Shown here: positions 1 through 9,588 of the stretch, in pieces
How the letters are laid out: each line of letters opens with the position of its first letter
Numbering within the stretch: position 1 is the first letter of the stretch
Assembly (NCBI RefSeq): GCF_002573715.1
Contig: NZ_PDHM01000022.1
Span: 1-50,414, forward strand
DNA: 50,414 nt
DNA from: Paenibacillus sp. EZ-K15
GTDB taxonomy: Bacteria > Bacillota > Bacilli > Paenibacillales > Paenibacillaceae
Direction of reading: 5' to 3'
The notes under the pieces: model-generated
Databases searched by the model: none
What the model was told of the DNA's origin: nothing
The model's input: only the letters and a program-made list of their open reading frames with translations
Program-made: the position numbers and the translations under genes

Positions 1-2685
1 CGGCGGCGGCTTCGCGGAGCTGCCGCCGTAGAAATCGGCGGCGCGGGCTTTGCGCGCCGCCAGCCGCTCGAGGCCGGCGTCACGCGCGGCCTCGCCGGCA
101 GGTGCCGGCCGCCTGCGGAGCAGGGCGGCCAGCCTTGCGCCGATGGCGCCCCATGGCAGAGCCAGGCGCCGCACGGCGATGTCGGCGACCCACAACAGCA
201 GGGCCGCCGCCAGCAGCGGATAGCTCCAATCATGGAGATTCATCCGCGAGGTCGCCTGCCGGTCAAACACTTCGGCCGGGTTGTCCCAGGATAACACGCG
301 GCCTCCGGTCGCCTCGGCCAGCCGCTTCATGGCTTCCTCTCCGCTGCCGGAAGATAGCCGGTATTCCGGCGAATACGGCACAACAAAACCGGTGCCTGGC
401 GCCGCCTGCAGCGCTTCTTCCCCGCTGGCATCCTCAAGCGACATAAGGAATGCTCCCGGCTTAGTAACGTTGACGAGTCCCGTATAACGGCCGGGAGCTT
501 CCTGGATAAGCTCCACCGTCTGCTCGCCGGCTTCATCGTCTCCGATTACCGCATTCAGCTTCTCCGGCGGATTCTCGCCCTCTGCCATAACTTGGAGTTT
601 GACTTGGTTGCCGGCCGTTTCGGTAGTCACTTCATAGGGCGACGACGTAAACTGCGGGAACGTCCACTTCACGATTTCCGTCAACGTGTTGGCGAAGCCG
701 GACCACGATACCCATTCCTTGGACCACTTTCCGCTTAAATCGCTCGTCCATGCCACCGTTCGTCCGGATCCGTATTGCCAGCGCGACAGGATCGGGTCCG
801 GCTCCGGACTGGACAGAACCGTCTGGGCGGAAGACTTCGGCGTTGTTGCTACATAACCATATAGCCCCGGTACGCCCTGCTGGAATAGACTCGCCCAATC
901 GCCCGCATTCTGAACGGCCGGGATAAAGGGTTTATCCACGATATAGGATTTGGCCAGCATCACGGCCTCCCGGCTGAATACGGCCGGCAGCGTCGTTTCA
1001 TCCTCAACGAAGTAATAACGGCCTTTGGCCGCATCCGCCAAGGATTGAAGAAGGTTCGTATCGGCATCCATCCCGACCGCCACCGAAGACATCGTAATTT
1101 TGTTCTCCACCATCGTATCGGTCAGATCCTGATAACCGGAATTCATGGCCGATTGTCCGTCGGTCATCAGAATGATATGTCTGCGCTGGGCGTTAATCTT
1201 CAGCATTTCTTCAAGTGCGGAGGAAACGGCAGGATAGATGTTGGTCCCTCCGGCGCTCGGAATCGACTGGATGCTGCTGAGCACCTCTTCCTTGTCCCCG
1301 AGCTTCTGCGGCGGAACGACCCACCACGGCTGATCGTCAAAGGCGACGACGCCGACCGTATCCTTGGCTCTCAGCAGTTCCACCGTGCGCATAGCCGATT
1401 CTTTGGCCAATTCGATCTTATTGCCATCCATGCTCCCCGAACGGTCGATGACGAGGATGAGACCAAGCGATGGAATCTCCCGCTTGCCTTCGAGCTCCAT
1501 CGAGACCGGCAGTGCTTTTTCAATCGGGGTTTTAAAATATCCGCCCATCCCGAAGCTATCCTCGCCGCCCGCCATCATAAACCCGATGCCGAAGCTTCGG
1601 ACCGCCTGCTCGATCAGTTCCATCTGCTTGCCGCCGACGTCACTGCCCGAGACGTTATTAAAGATGATGCTGTCGTACACGGCATATTTGGCCGCTTCCA
1701 GCGGAAGCAGCTCCGGCGGAATCACTTCGGTGCCGATCATGCCGGACTCGAGTGCTGCCGTGATATTACTCGACATTCCCGGGGTTCCTTCCACGATCAG
1801 GACGTTGGGAGGACCTTCCACCCGGGTGAAATCGAACGCTGCATTATTAGCGGATGCCTCATCCCCGTCCATGAAAATTTCGGCACGGTAGCGGTGAAGT
1901 CCCGGGCTCTTAGCCAGGCCTTTTACGGCATACCGGTTCTCGCCCGGGGTTACGTCGACGCGTTCCCGGCCGATCTCACGGTTGTCCTCGTAAATGCGCA
2001 ATTCACCGGAGGTCTTAAACGTGCTGCGGATCATAACCTCCACATAGAAAGACTCCGCTTGATACAGCTTATCCGGTACCTTCAGTTCCTCCACCGCAAC
2101 GTCACGGATAGCCTGCTTCGGAGTCGGAAGCACATCAACTGCAATGCCCCGATCCTTCAGCAGCCTTCCGGCCGCTGCCATGCTACCCACATTCTCTTCC
2201 CCGTCCGAGATCAACACGATTCTAGAATCGCTGTTGCCCTCGAACAGGCTTCCCGCGAGCTGAAGACCAGACTCCAGCCCCGTAAACTGCTGCTCCAGCA
2301 GCGCATTTAAAGAGGCTCCTGCTTTCTCCGTAGAGGATAAACGTCGCTCCACCGCGCCCTCAAGACCTGTAGAAACAACAGCGGTGCCATCCTTCTCGCC
2401 TTTTGCCGCAAGGGAATCATTAATCCAGTTCGTGATCCGGGCCGAATCCCCCATACTGTCGGAACGGTCCGCCAGGTACACGACCTGTTTATCCCGCAAG
2501 ACGGTATAACCGTGCAGACCCGAAATCATAAGAATCAATAACAGAATGACGCAGGTTCTAAAGAATAAAGCCAATTTCTTGCGAAAACCGCTGAGCCGAA
2601 AATCCGATTTGTATGCGTAATAGAGAAAGACCCCTGCCGGGATCAACAGCAGCAACAACCATGGTTGGCTAAATTGAACGCCCAC
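1..2685 (-). CDS. Membrane-anchored VWA protein with glutamine-amidotransferase-like fold, 3' end cut by window
   Basis: An open frame of about 895 codons runs off the left edge, so the C-terminus is missing. It starts at a GTG that overlaps the stop of the upstream VWA gene by 17 bases. Two hydrophobic segments lie near residues 7-22 and 37-53, and a third near 820. A first metal-site motif, DRSDSMG, is near residue 68 and a classical MIDAS motif, DRSGSMDG, near residue 411. Between them is a DVLIVEG-like amidotransferase fold that probably lacks catalysis. Proteins with this layout occur in MoxR/DUF58/BatA operons. The likely role is a membrane-tethered adhesion or assembly factor acting with the AAA+ ATPase encoded upstream. 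The substrate is unknown. Confidence 0.85.
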   Translation of the reverse strand, partial: MGVQFSQPWLLLLLIPAGVFLYYAYKSDFRLSGFRKKLALFFRTCVILLLILMISGLHGYTVLRDKQVVYLADRSDSMGDSARITNWINDSLAAKGEKDGTAVVSTGLEGAVERRLSSTEKAGASLNALLEQQFTGLESGLQLAGSLFEGNSDSRIVLISDGEENVGSMAAAGRLLKDRGIAVDVLPTPKQAIRDVAVEELKVPDKLYQAESFYVEVMIRSTFKTSGELRIYEDNREIGRERVDVTPGENRYAVKGLAKSPGLHRYRAEIFMDGDEASANNAAFDFTRVEGPPNVLIVEGTPGMSSNITAALESGMIGTEVIPPELLPLEAAKYAVYDSIIFNNVSGSDVGGKQMELIEQAVRSFGIGFMMAGGEDSFGMGGYFKTPIEKALPVSMELEGKREIPSLGLILVIDRSGSMDGNKIELAKESAMRTVELLRAKDTVGVVAFDDQPWWVVPPQKLGDKEEVLSSIQSIPSAGGTNIYPAVSSALEEMLKINAQRRHIILMTDGQSAMNSGYQDLTDTMVENKITMSSVAVGMDADTNLLQSLADAAKGRYYFVEDETTLPAVFSREAVMLAKSYIVDKPFIPAVQNAGDWASLFQQGVPGLYGYVATTPKSSAQTVLSSPEPDPILSRWQYGSGRTVAWTSDLSGKWSKEWVSWSGFANTLTEIVKWTFPQFTSSPYEVTTETAGNQVKLQVMAEGENPPEKLNAVIGDDEAGEQTVELIQEAPGRYTGLVNVTKPGAFLMSLEDASGEEALQAAPGTGFVVPYSPEYRLSSGSGEEAMKRLAEATGGRVLSWDNPAEVFDRQATSRMNLHDWSYPLLAAALLLWVADIAVRRLALPWGAIGARLAALLRRRPAPAGEAARDAGLERLAARKARAADFYGGSSAKPPP

Positions 2686-4675
2686 GCTGGTACACCCCCC
2701 ATTCCGCTGCGATTACAGCAAGTGCCAAGGCCGCCAGCCACGGCATTAACGAACCGGTATCGCTTGCCGTCTCGCTGTGCCCAGACGTCCCGGCATGTTC
2801 ACCAGTTGCCGTATCATCCGAATTCGGTGACGTTTGACTCACGACCGGGCCCTGATCGTTGCTCCAATCTGCCTCGTACGGGTCTGCCGTTACGGCCAGC
2901 CAAAACTTAAGCTTCTCGCCCGCTTCATTCTGCTGTTCAAAAGCGTACAGCCCCGGATATTCCGGTACGAGCTGTACCGGCGATATCCCTTGCTCGTTCC
3001 GGAGGGCTTCCGCAGCAGGAAGGCCGTCAGCAAGAGCAAGACCGCTCTTGGGTACCCATTTTGCCGCTACCGTATCCGCCGCAATCGGTATATCCGCTTG
3101 CGCGCCCGCCATATATCGGCCAAGACCGCTTCCCTTGCCCGAGGTCATCCACTCCAGTGCATTGCTGACCATGACCGGGAATTCCGGCGATAACGGAAGA
3201 TCGCTATCCTGAAGCAGGAAATTAAACGACAACCGCGGTCGCCCGTTTTCGCTTCCCGCATAGACGATGGGTTGATCTCCCAGTTTGGCTACAGGTTCCC
3301 CCCAAGCAGGAGCCTGATCTACCAGCGTACCGAAATAGACGCCCGATAAGGTTACATAGGCGGTCACCGGATGCTTCGCAAGCACGGCGCGTCCTCCTTG
3401 GCTTCCAACTTTGGCACCTTCTCCGCCGATCGTCCAGAGCGCCGTTTTGGCGGCCAGTTCCGCCCACTTCCCTTGCTTGAACCCTTCCGGCATGCTCCCG
3501 TCTACGACGAGCAGATCAAATTCGCCATCGGGTACGGGCGGTACATCCGATGCTGCGCTGCCCTTGTCCGTATTTTGATCCTTGCCGCCTGGATCCTCAC
3601 CCTTCTTGTCTTCGGAGCCATCCCAGGCAACCCGGGTGACTTCGGCTCCGCTTAGCTGCAAGGCCTTCTCCAGGAACAAATTGCCCGAAGTCAGCAGAAG
3701 TACGCGCGAAGATCCGTGACCCAAACCGAATGCAAAGGAATAATTGTCTGCCGCATACCCGTCATCCTGGGATAACTCAAGCCGATACACCTCCGCAAAC
3801 GGGAGATCGGCAAAGGATTCGGTTAATTTCTTCCCCGGCGTAAGATTCAACACCTTGCTGGCCAGCAGCTGTTCATCCCCGTAAAGATTCACTTCGGCCG
3901 ACATCGCTTCCTTGGCATTCGTGCTGAGGACAGCGACCGCCCCATAGGATGAACCTGTTTCACCCTTAGGTGAAATGCCAAATTGGTCGATGGAAACGTT
4001 AAGAGGGAGCTCCCCCTGTACCTTCTCTACGGATACCGGAACCTGAAACGTTATGGGAGCGGTATCCTGCTTCCAGTAGCTGTCCGTAAAAATAACGACC
4101 TCTGCATCACGCTCTTCCCGTGTCAGAGCGGAAGCAAGCGATAAGGTTTCCCTGTAGGATGCCTGGCCGTAATAGGGCCGCAACCCATCCACGGCCTTAT
4201 CGATGGCGGCGCGGTCGCCTTCATGGGAGACCAGCGTCGTGGGACTTGCTCCCACGGACAGGAGGGTAATCTCGCTCCGTCTCCCTTGGTCCTTCACGTA
4301 CTCCTTAATTCGTTCCTGCATCATTTGCAGCCTGGATGCGGCTTCGCCTTCTGCCGAAGGCTGAATCTGCGTGCTCATGCTGCCCGAGGTATCGGCAACG
4401 ATGACCACATGGGCGCTGCCTCCGCCAGACACCTGCATAAAAGGCTGCATCAGTGCGAAGACCATCAGCGCAGCAGCAAGCAGCTGGAGCCACAGCAGAA
4501 GCCGGTTCTGCAGCTTCTGCCACGGCCTGTTGGCCTCCAGGTTCCGAAGCACCCGCTCCCACAGCAAGTGGCTGGGAACGGTTGTATCCACATATTTTCG
4601 TTTGAACATATACATAAGCACGATGGCCGGCAGCGTTAAACCGAACCATAGGCTCAGCCAAGATTGAATCCCCAA
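2669..4675 (-). CDS. BatA-type membrane protein with VWA domain
   Basis: 668 residues. The TTG start sits five bases after GGAGGGG. An N-terminal BatA-like module has hydrophobic segments near residues 7-22 and 57-79. A VWA domain with MIDAS motif ADTSGSMS follows near residue 93, and a C-terminal anchor spans about 642-660. This order (two helices, VWA, long extracytoplasmic part, last helix) is typical of BatA/YfbK-like proteins that partner MoxR ATPases. It is separated from the DUF58 gene by a 249-base stretch in which I recognise no gene, the only large gap in an otherwise compact operon, so a secondary promoter there is possible. The molecular function is unknown. Confidence 0.85.
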   Translation of the reverse strand: MGIQSWLSLWFGLTLPAIVLMYMFKRKYVDTTVPSHLLWERVLRNLEANRPWQKLQNRLLLWLQLLAAALMVFALMQPFMQVSGGGSAHVVIVADTSGSMSTQIQPSAEGEAASRLQMMQERIKEYVKDQGRRSEITLLSVGASPTTLVSHEGDRAAIDKAVDGLRPYYGQASYRETLSLASALTREERDAEVVIFTDSYWKQDTAPITFQVPVSVEKVQGELPLNVSIDQFGISPKGETGSSYGAVAVLSTNAKEAMSAEVNLYGDEQLLASKVLNLTPGKKLTESFADLPFAEVYRLELSQDDGYAADNYSFAFGLGHGSSRVLLLTSGNLFLEKALQLSGAEVTRVAWDGSEDKKGEDPGGKDQNTDKGSAASDVPPVPDGEFDLLVVDGSMPEGFKQGKWAELAAKTALWTIGGEGAKVGSQGGRAVLAKHPVTAYVTLSGVYFGTLVDQAPAWGEPVAKLGDQPIVYAGSENGRPRLSFNFLLQDSDLPLSPEFPVMVSNALEWMTSGKGSGLGRYMAGAQADIPIAADTVAAKWVPKSGLALADGLPAAEALRNEQGISPVQLVPEYPGLYAFEQQNEAGEKLKFWLAVTADPYEADWSNDQGPVVSQTSPNSDDTATGEHAGTSGHSETASDTGSLMPWLAALALAVIAAEWGVYQRGRSI

Positions 4676-4924
4676 CGTGTCCCCTCCTTACTCCCGTGGA
4701 CCCTGACTAACACGACTTGGATGTTTTCTCAAAGCATCGGATGAAGGCTCGTCCATCTTTTCCTATTTGAATGAGTTCTCTTCTTATTTGTTCTAAACGA
4801 CAGGTGCTCGTGAAGCCTGCATTTCATAGTGTGTATATTTACCGGTGTTACCCTGTCTACAAGCTTCCCAAAGCGTATGAAGTCCGGCAGATGCTTGGAA
4901 CACTGCGTCCTGTATGAGGCTTGT

Positions 4925-5872
4925 CTATCCAGTGACCAGACCTGCTCCTGCCAGTACCCCGAACATCGCATCCGTAAGCGGCATGTCTGCCGGAATAAGC
5001 ACGTAAGACATTCCCCGCTCCGCACACACGCGGGACAGCATCGTCCGATACCGCTCCAGCTCCTCTTTGTAAGCATCGAGTACTTTACCCGTCAACGCCA
5101 CTTCCTTGCCGCTCATCGTTTCGCTGTCGACCAATCGCAAATCGCCGGTCAATTTAGGCTCCAGTTCTTCCCTCGACAAAACATGCACCAGCACCACTTC
5201 CTGTCCGGTACCAGACAGAAGGGAAAGCGCCCTGAACAATTCCTCCTCGCCGCCCTCCAGCCAAAAATCGGAGAACACCCAGGTCATTCCCGGCTGCCGG
5301 GGTAGTGCGCCAGGAACCGCAAGCGCGGCGCCCAAACTTCCCTCACCTCCCGTTTCTGCCCCTTGCAGGAACGAAAACAGGCGATGGGCCGAGCCCTTTC
5401 CTCTCATGATCGGAAGACGAGCATTAATCGAACGGCTGTAACAGGCGACCTGCAGCCTGTCGTAGGAGGACAATGCCATGTAGCCGATGCTTGCGGCGAG
5501 TTGACGTGCGAGCAGCCATTTCGGGCTTCCCTTCGTTCCTACCGGATCCGCAGCGGATAGTTCGGATGACGATGACATGACGGCCCCCATCGATGCCGAG
5601 CAATCCACGAATAGGCTGACCGTCAGCTCCTGCTCGTCCATGAATTGACGCACGAATGCTTTTCCCGTACGAGAATAGACGCCCCAGTCAAACCTGCGGA
5701 CATCATCCCCGGGCGAATATACTCGGTAATCGGCGAACTCGAGGGATGAACCAAGCCGGCGGGATCGTCTCTTTCCCTGCAGCGTTCCGGCAACCCGTCG
5801 CTTGGCATCGAGACTCAATCGTTCCAGACGCGGAAGCCATTCCGGAGGAAGCAAGTGCCCGCCCCCGCTCAC
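4925..5872 (-). CDS. DUF58 domain protein
   Basis: 315 residues if translation starts at the GTG that overlaps the stop of the MoxR gene as GTGA. This start is preferred because the longer frame upstream only covers MoxR coding sequence. It carries the DUF58 signature around residues 45-80, including YSPGDDVRRFDW, and then a VWA-like fold with DCSASMG. DUF58 proteins are almost always encoded next to MoxR AAA+ ATPases and are thought to be cytoplasmic or membrane-proximal adaptors. The tight overlap predicts translational coupling and direct partnership. No transmembrane segment is obvious. Confidence 0.88.
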   Translation of the reverse strand: MSGGGHLLPPEWLPRLERLSLDAKRRVAGTLQGKRRSRRLGSSLEFADYRVYSPGDDVRRFDWGVYSRTGKAFVRQFMDEQELTVSLFVDCSASMGAVMSSSSELSAADPVGTKGSPKWLLARQLAASIGYMALSSYDRLQVACYSRSINARLPIMRGKGSAHRLFSFLQGAETGGEGSLGAALAVPGALPRQPGMTWVFSDFWLEGGEEELFRALSLLSGTGQEVVLVHVLSREELEPKLTGDLRLVDSETMSGKEVALTGKVLDAYKEELERYRTMLSRVCAERGMSYVLIPADMPLTDAMFGVLAGAGLVTG

Positions 5873-6858
5873 GCGGATGCCTCCAGCGCTTGCAGAACCT
5901 CCTGAATAACTTGGTCTGTCGTAATGCCTAGCGCCTGCCCCTCGAAATTCAGGAACAAACGGTGGCGCAGCGCAGATAAAGCTACGGCGCGAATATCCCC
6001 TGTCGATACATGCATCCGCCCGCTGCACAATGCACGGACCTTGCTCACTGATATGATGGACTGAATACCCCGCGGTCCGGAACCGAACTGGACGTATTTT
6101 CGTACCGCCTCCGGGGCAGCTGCCTCTTCCGGATGCGTCATCATGAGCAGACGAACCGCATAGTCCAAAATCTCCTCGGCAACCAGCACTTCCCGGGCTC
6201 CGCGCTGAATTTCCAGCAGCTCGTCTCCGGTCATTTGCCGTTCCACCTGGAATTCGTGGGAGGACGTCGTCCGCTTCACGATTTCCTTCAGTTCATCCGC
6301 ACTCGGATACGATACTTCGATCTTTAGCAGAAAGCGGTCAAGCTGCGCCTCCGGCAATGGATACGTCCCCTCGTTTTCCAGCGGGTTTTGCGTCGCCAGA
6401 ACAAAGAAAGGTTTTGGCAGCTGATGGGTTACTCCACCCACCGTGACGGTCTTCTCCTGCATGGCCTCCAGCAAGGCACTTTGGGTTTTGGGCGTGGCCC
6501 GGTTGATCTCGTCGGCAAGCACGATGCTGCTGAACAGCGGACCCTTTTGAAAGGTCATTCCGGTGTCTCCATGCTGCCCGAACGACAAAATGTTGGTGCC
6601 CGTTATATCGCTTGGCATCAAATCCGGCGTGAATTGAATACGGGAAAAGGACAATTCCAACGCTTCCGACACCGTGCGAACGAGCATCGTTTTACCGAGA
6701 CCCGGAATCCCCTCCAGGAGGGCGTGCCCTCCTGCAAAAATACACCAGAGCATCTGCTCCACAACATCCTGCTGCCCGACAATCACCTTGCCGATATGTT
6801 CCCGCAGGCCTGATATTTTCTCCATCCATTCCTGTGGTCTCACTGCAATATCCGACAT
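5869..6858 (-). CDS. MoxR-family AAA+ ATPase
   Basis: 329 residues from the ATG at 6858, which follows GGAGGT by seven bases. A TTG eleven codons upstream is less well placed. The Walker A is EGIPGLGKT and the Walker B ends ADEINRA. The arginine-finger region and C-terminal lid are typical of MoxR proteins. Family members use ATP to remodel or load metal into VWA-domain partners, comparable with the magnesium-chelatase pair. Here the partners are most likely the DUF58 protein (4-base overlap) and the two VWA proteins further down the operon. Confidence 0.93.
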   Translation of the reverse strand: MSDIAVRPQEWMEKISGLREHIGKVIVGQQDVVEQMLWCIFAGGHALLEGIPGLGKTMLVRTVSEALELSFSRIQFTPDLMPSDITGTNILSFGQHGDTGMTFQKGPLFSSIVLADEINRATPKTQSALLEAMQEKTVTVGGVTHQLPKPFFVLATQNPLENEGTYPLPEAQLDRFLLKIEVSYPSADELKEIVKRTTSSHEFQVERQMTGDELLEIQRGAREVLVAEEILDYAVRLLMMTHPEEAAAPEAVRKYVQFGSGPRGIQSIISVSKVRALCSGRMHVSTGDIRAVALSALRHRLFLNFEGQALGITTDQVIQEVLQALEASA

Positions 6859-6929
6859 GGACGAAACCTCCATCTTCTTGGTAAAGTTCAAATACTCATT
6901 CTAGCTTCCGTGATCGGTTCTTCGATCCC

Positions 6930-8609
6930 TTACGGATTCGGATTGATCTGTATGAAATATTCCTCAACCAACCCTTGCATTTGGTCAGGCAGCTGATTGC
7001 GATCTAATGTTTTGCGCGCTTCTGTCTCATAATCACGGTACACTTCCTCATAAGGCCTGGACATGCCCGGAACGGTCGGTGAAACGCCGCCCTTCTGAAT
7101 ATCACCGCCACTGCCCTTGATCTCGCCGGAATCGTTCTGCACATTGCCGCTGCCCTTGTAATCCCGAGGGATCGTCACAAGCTCGCGACCGCCAGAGCCA
7201 AAGCCGGCTCCGCTGCCGGTCCCGCTTCCCGATCCTCCGCTGCCACCTGAGCCGGAGCCTGCTCCTGATCCGGAGCCGCTCCCCGAACCGGACCCACTGC
7301 CGGCGCCTTGACCTTCACCGGCCCCGGAGCCGCCTTCCCCGGAGCTTCCCTCCGAGCCTTCGCCTCCTTCTCCCGAGCCTTCCCCGGATCCCGCCTGCGC
7401 CAACGCCTCGGCACTACCGCCGTTACTCCAGGCATCGGATACCGACATCCCGGCAGCCGTCATCTGATCGGCCAAGCTCAGTCCTTGCGAAGCAAGGGAG
7501 GACGCCAGCGAAGCGGCGGATTGCGACTGACTGTCCGACGCGGCTTTGGCTTGCGCCGCTTTAGCCAGCTCCTCGGCCAGCTGCTGGAGCGCTTCTTCCA
7601 GCTCCTTCGGCAGCTTGCCTTCCTTCAGCGAGTCGGCTGCTTTCTTGAGCTCTTGCTCCAGCTTCCCGTCCTCCAGCTGCTTGGCAGCTTCCTCAGCCAA
7701 CTTTTTCAACGCATCGGACAGCTCGTTCTTCTCTTCCTGGGACATCTTTTTCACCTGCTCGGTGAGTTTCTTCATTTCCTGCTTTAGCTCATCGGCCATG
7801 CCTTCGGCAAGCTTTTTCCCTACCTGGGACAACGCCTTCTGCTGCTGCATTTTTTGGGCCAGCTCAGACAATGCCTTCGCTTTTTCCTCCTGCTGTTTCG
7901 CCATTTTTTCAAGCTCTTTCATCGCTTCTTCCAGCTTCTCCAGCGCTTGCTCGGGATGTTTCTCACGGTCCAGCGCTTTTTTCAAAGCATCCAGCTTCTC
8001 CTGCAGCTTCTTCCTGTCAGCAGGATCGATCGTTTCTTTCTGGAGTTCCTCCGCAAGCTTTTCGGTTTTGGCTGCCTGCTCCTTCATCCAGCTCTGCGCC
8101 TCTTTTGCCGCTTCCACCTTCTTGTCCATCGGGTTCGGAACAAAAACAAGGATGAGCACGGCAGCCAGCGAAGCGCCACAGATCAAAAGATGTCTTTTTC
8201 GATTAGGGTAAGGAAGACGCTCCGGCAATTGCTCCGCAAAACGCGCGCCATAGCGTTCCGCCTGCTCACGCTGCCATTTAGCGGCCTGCGATTCCTCTTC
8301 TTTGAACGATAGTGCCGTCACCATCATGTCGCTTCGCTCCGCTCCGTCCGGAACATGATCCATCGCTGAAGCGGCCTCTTCGATCGGAACCCGGTGCAGC
8401 CATCCCCATAACAAGCCTACGAAGCCGGCTCCGACAGGAACGGCCACGGATGCGACGGGAAGCCAGGCTATGGGTAAGAATCTCCCCAGCACCAGGAGCA
8501 GCAGCAGCGCGGCAAACCCTGCCATCAGTCCGTATAAAACATACGTTATGACGCGAAATCGCTGCAGCCGCCGTCTCGCAGCTTCGATAAAACGCATGAT
8601 GTTGTCCAT
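6930..8609 (-). CDS. Membrane protein with long charged coiled coil and Gly/Ser-rich tract (DUF4175-like context)
   Basis: 559 residues, start after TAAGGAGG. Two membrane helices lie at about 20-42 and 50-70 and a third near 145-163. A highly charged Lys/Glu/Gln coiled coil spans about 170-370, and a low-complexity tract rich in Gly and Ser about 400-480. The C-terminal 70 residues look ordered, with YRDYETEARKTLDRN. Proteins of this general build, two helices then a coiled coil, sit in MoxR/DUF58/Bat operons of other phyla (DUF4175-like). I cannot confirm that family from sequence alone. It could be a scaffold or length-spanning envelope component. Confidence 0.75.
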   Translation of the reverse strand: MDNIMRFIEAARRRLQRFRVITYVLYGLMAGFAALLLLLVLGRFLPIAWLPVASVAVPVGAGFVGLLWGWLHRVPIEEAASAMDHVPDGAERSDMMVTALSFKEEESQAAKWQREQAERYGARFAEQLPERLPYPNRKRHLLICGASLAAVLILVFVPNPMDKKVEAAKEAQSWMKEQAAKTEKLAEELQKETIDPADRKKLQEKLDALKKALDREKHPEQALEKLEEAMKELEKMAKQQEEKAKALSELAQKMQQQKALSQVGKKLAEGMADELKQEMKKLTEQVKKMSQEEKNELSDALKKLAEEAAKQLEDGKLEQELKKAADSLKEGKLPKELEEALQQLAEELAKAAQAKAASDSQSQSAASLASSLASQGLSLADQMTAAGMSVSDAWSNGGSAEALAQAGSGEGSGEGGEGSEGSSGEGGSGAGEGQGAGSGSGSGSGSGSGAGSGSGGSGGSGSGTGSGAGFGSGGRELVTIPRDYKGSGNVQNDSGEIKGSGGDIQKGGVSPTVPGMSRPYEEVYRDYETEARKTLDRNQLPDQMQGLVEEYFIQINPNP

Positions 8610-8640
8610 TGCTCTTCCTCCTTACCGTACTCTTATGCTT

Positions 8641-9588
8641 TTACGCTTCGTCCCGCGTCATTTCCGGTTCTTGCGAGAGCTTTACTTCGTTCTTATCCTT
8701 ACGTTTCCGCCTTGCGATAGGACGTATTTTCCGTATGGCAACCCACAGGGCGAGAACGATCACAACCGAATAGACGATGAAAAATTCCAGCCACAATTCA
8801 ATGGGAGCCTTGCTGTTCAAACTCCCGCCGTGCAGCAGGAATACGTCTTTTGAGAAGGACGGGTTAAACAAACTCATCATCGCCCCTGCCGGATTCAAGC
8901 CCAGCAAATATCCGACCCAGGAATAGCTGCCCGGCGTAGGCGCCTGCCCGCTTTGATACATATTCCGCTGTTCAATCCCCATGAAGAACAAATACAGCAG
9001 TCCTGTTATAAGGAAGATCATAAGTCCCGCACCGTAGGTGACAATAATCGCGACGATGGTTCTTTTGAATAAAGTCGAGAACATCACGCCAAGCGAACCG
9101 AGCAGCAGCATGACGAATAAATAAAAAACAAAAACGGATATGAGCTGTTTCGGCGAAATCCCCCCATACAGGAAAACAATGCTGTATACCGGCAGGGTGG
9201 CCAGCACGATCAGTGTCATGAAGCTGAGTGCCGACACCAGCTTGCTCAGCACAATCGTGGCCGAGCTCTGCTGCGTCGTCAGCAGCATGCTCAGCGTTTG
9301 CTTCTCCCGCTCGCTGCTGATGACGCCGGCGGTAAGAGCAGGCGCCATGAACGCGATGAGGACAAGCTGAGCAAAACTCAGCACATAGAACATCATTTGG
9401 CTCATCTGCGGATCGAATCGCTGAGGTCCCCGCTGTCCCAAATATAAGAAGAGGTAAATGAAGCCCATCGCAACAGCTCCGAGCGCCAACACATAAAATA
9501 ACACCGACAGCATAGAACGCGTAGAACGCATCCGCAGCCGAAATTCCTTGTCAATGACCGGATTAATTAGCTTTCTGCTCCAATTCAT
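8641..9588 (-). CDS. ABC-2 type transporter permease
   Basis: 315 residues with about six hydrophobic segments. The ATG overlaps the stop of the ATPase gene as ATGA, so the two are translationally coupled. The region ISSEREKQTLSMLLTT is the conserved cytoplasmic signature of ABC-2 permeases that follow the pattern of gliding or Na+/drug exporters. It ends in a basic and acidic cytoplasmic tail. It would form the membrane channel for the ATPase encoded just upstream. The exported substrate is unknown, and the neighbouring VWA genes suggest an envelope role rather than drug efflux. Confidence 0.9.
   Translation of the reverse strand: MNWSRKLINPVIDKEFRLRMRSTRSMLSVLFYVLALGAVAMGFIYLFLYLGQRGPQRFDPQMSQMMFYVLSFAQLVLIAFMAPALTAGVISSEREKQTLSMLLTTQQSSATIVLSKLVSALSFMTLIVLATLPVYSIVFLYGGISPKQLISVFVFYLFVMLLLGSLGVMFSTLFKRTIVAIIVTYGAGLMIFLITGLLYLFFMGIEQRNMYQSGQAPTPGSYSWVGYLLGLNPAGAMMSLFNPSFSKDVFLLHGGSLNSKAPIELWLEFFIVYSVVIVLALWVAIRKIRPIARRKRKDKNEVKLSQEPEMTRDEA

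Noticed and set aside
1045..2310. Long plus-strand open frame (421 codons) opposite the VWA gene
   Set aside because: It runs antisense to a clear VWA coding sequence, has no ribosome-binding site and no recognisable domain, and arises from GC-rich codon use.
4676..4924. Possible small gene between the DUF58 and BatA-like genes
   Set aside because: No frame with a ribosome-binding site or family pattern. Left as unexplained intergenic DNA.
7546..8211. Ser/Phe/Ala-rich plus-strand frame opposite the coiled-coil gene
   Set aside because: Low-complexity antisense of Lys/Glu codons, not a protein-like sequence.
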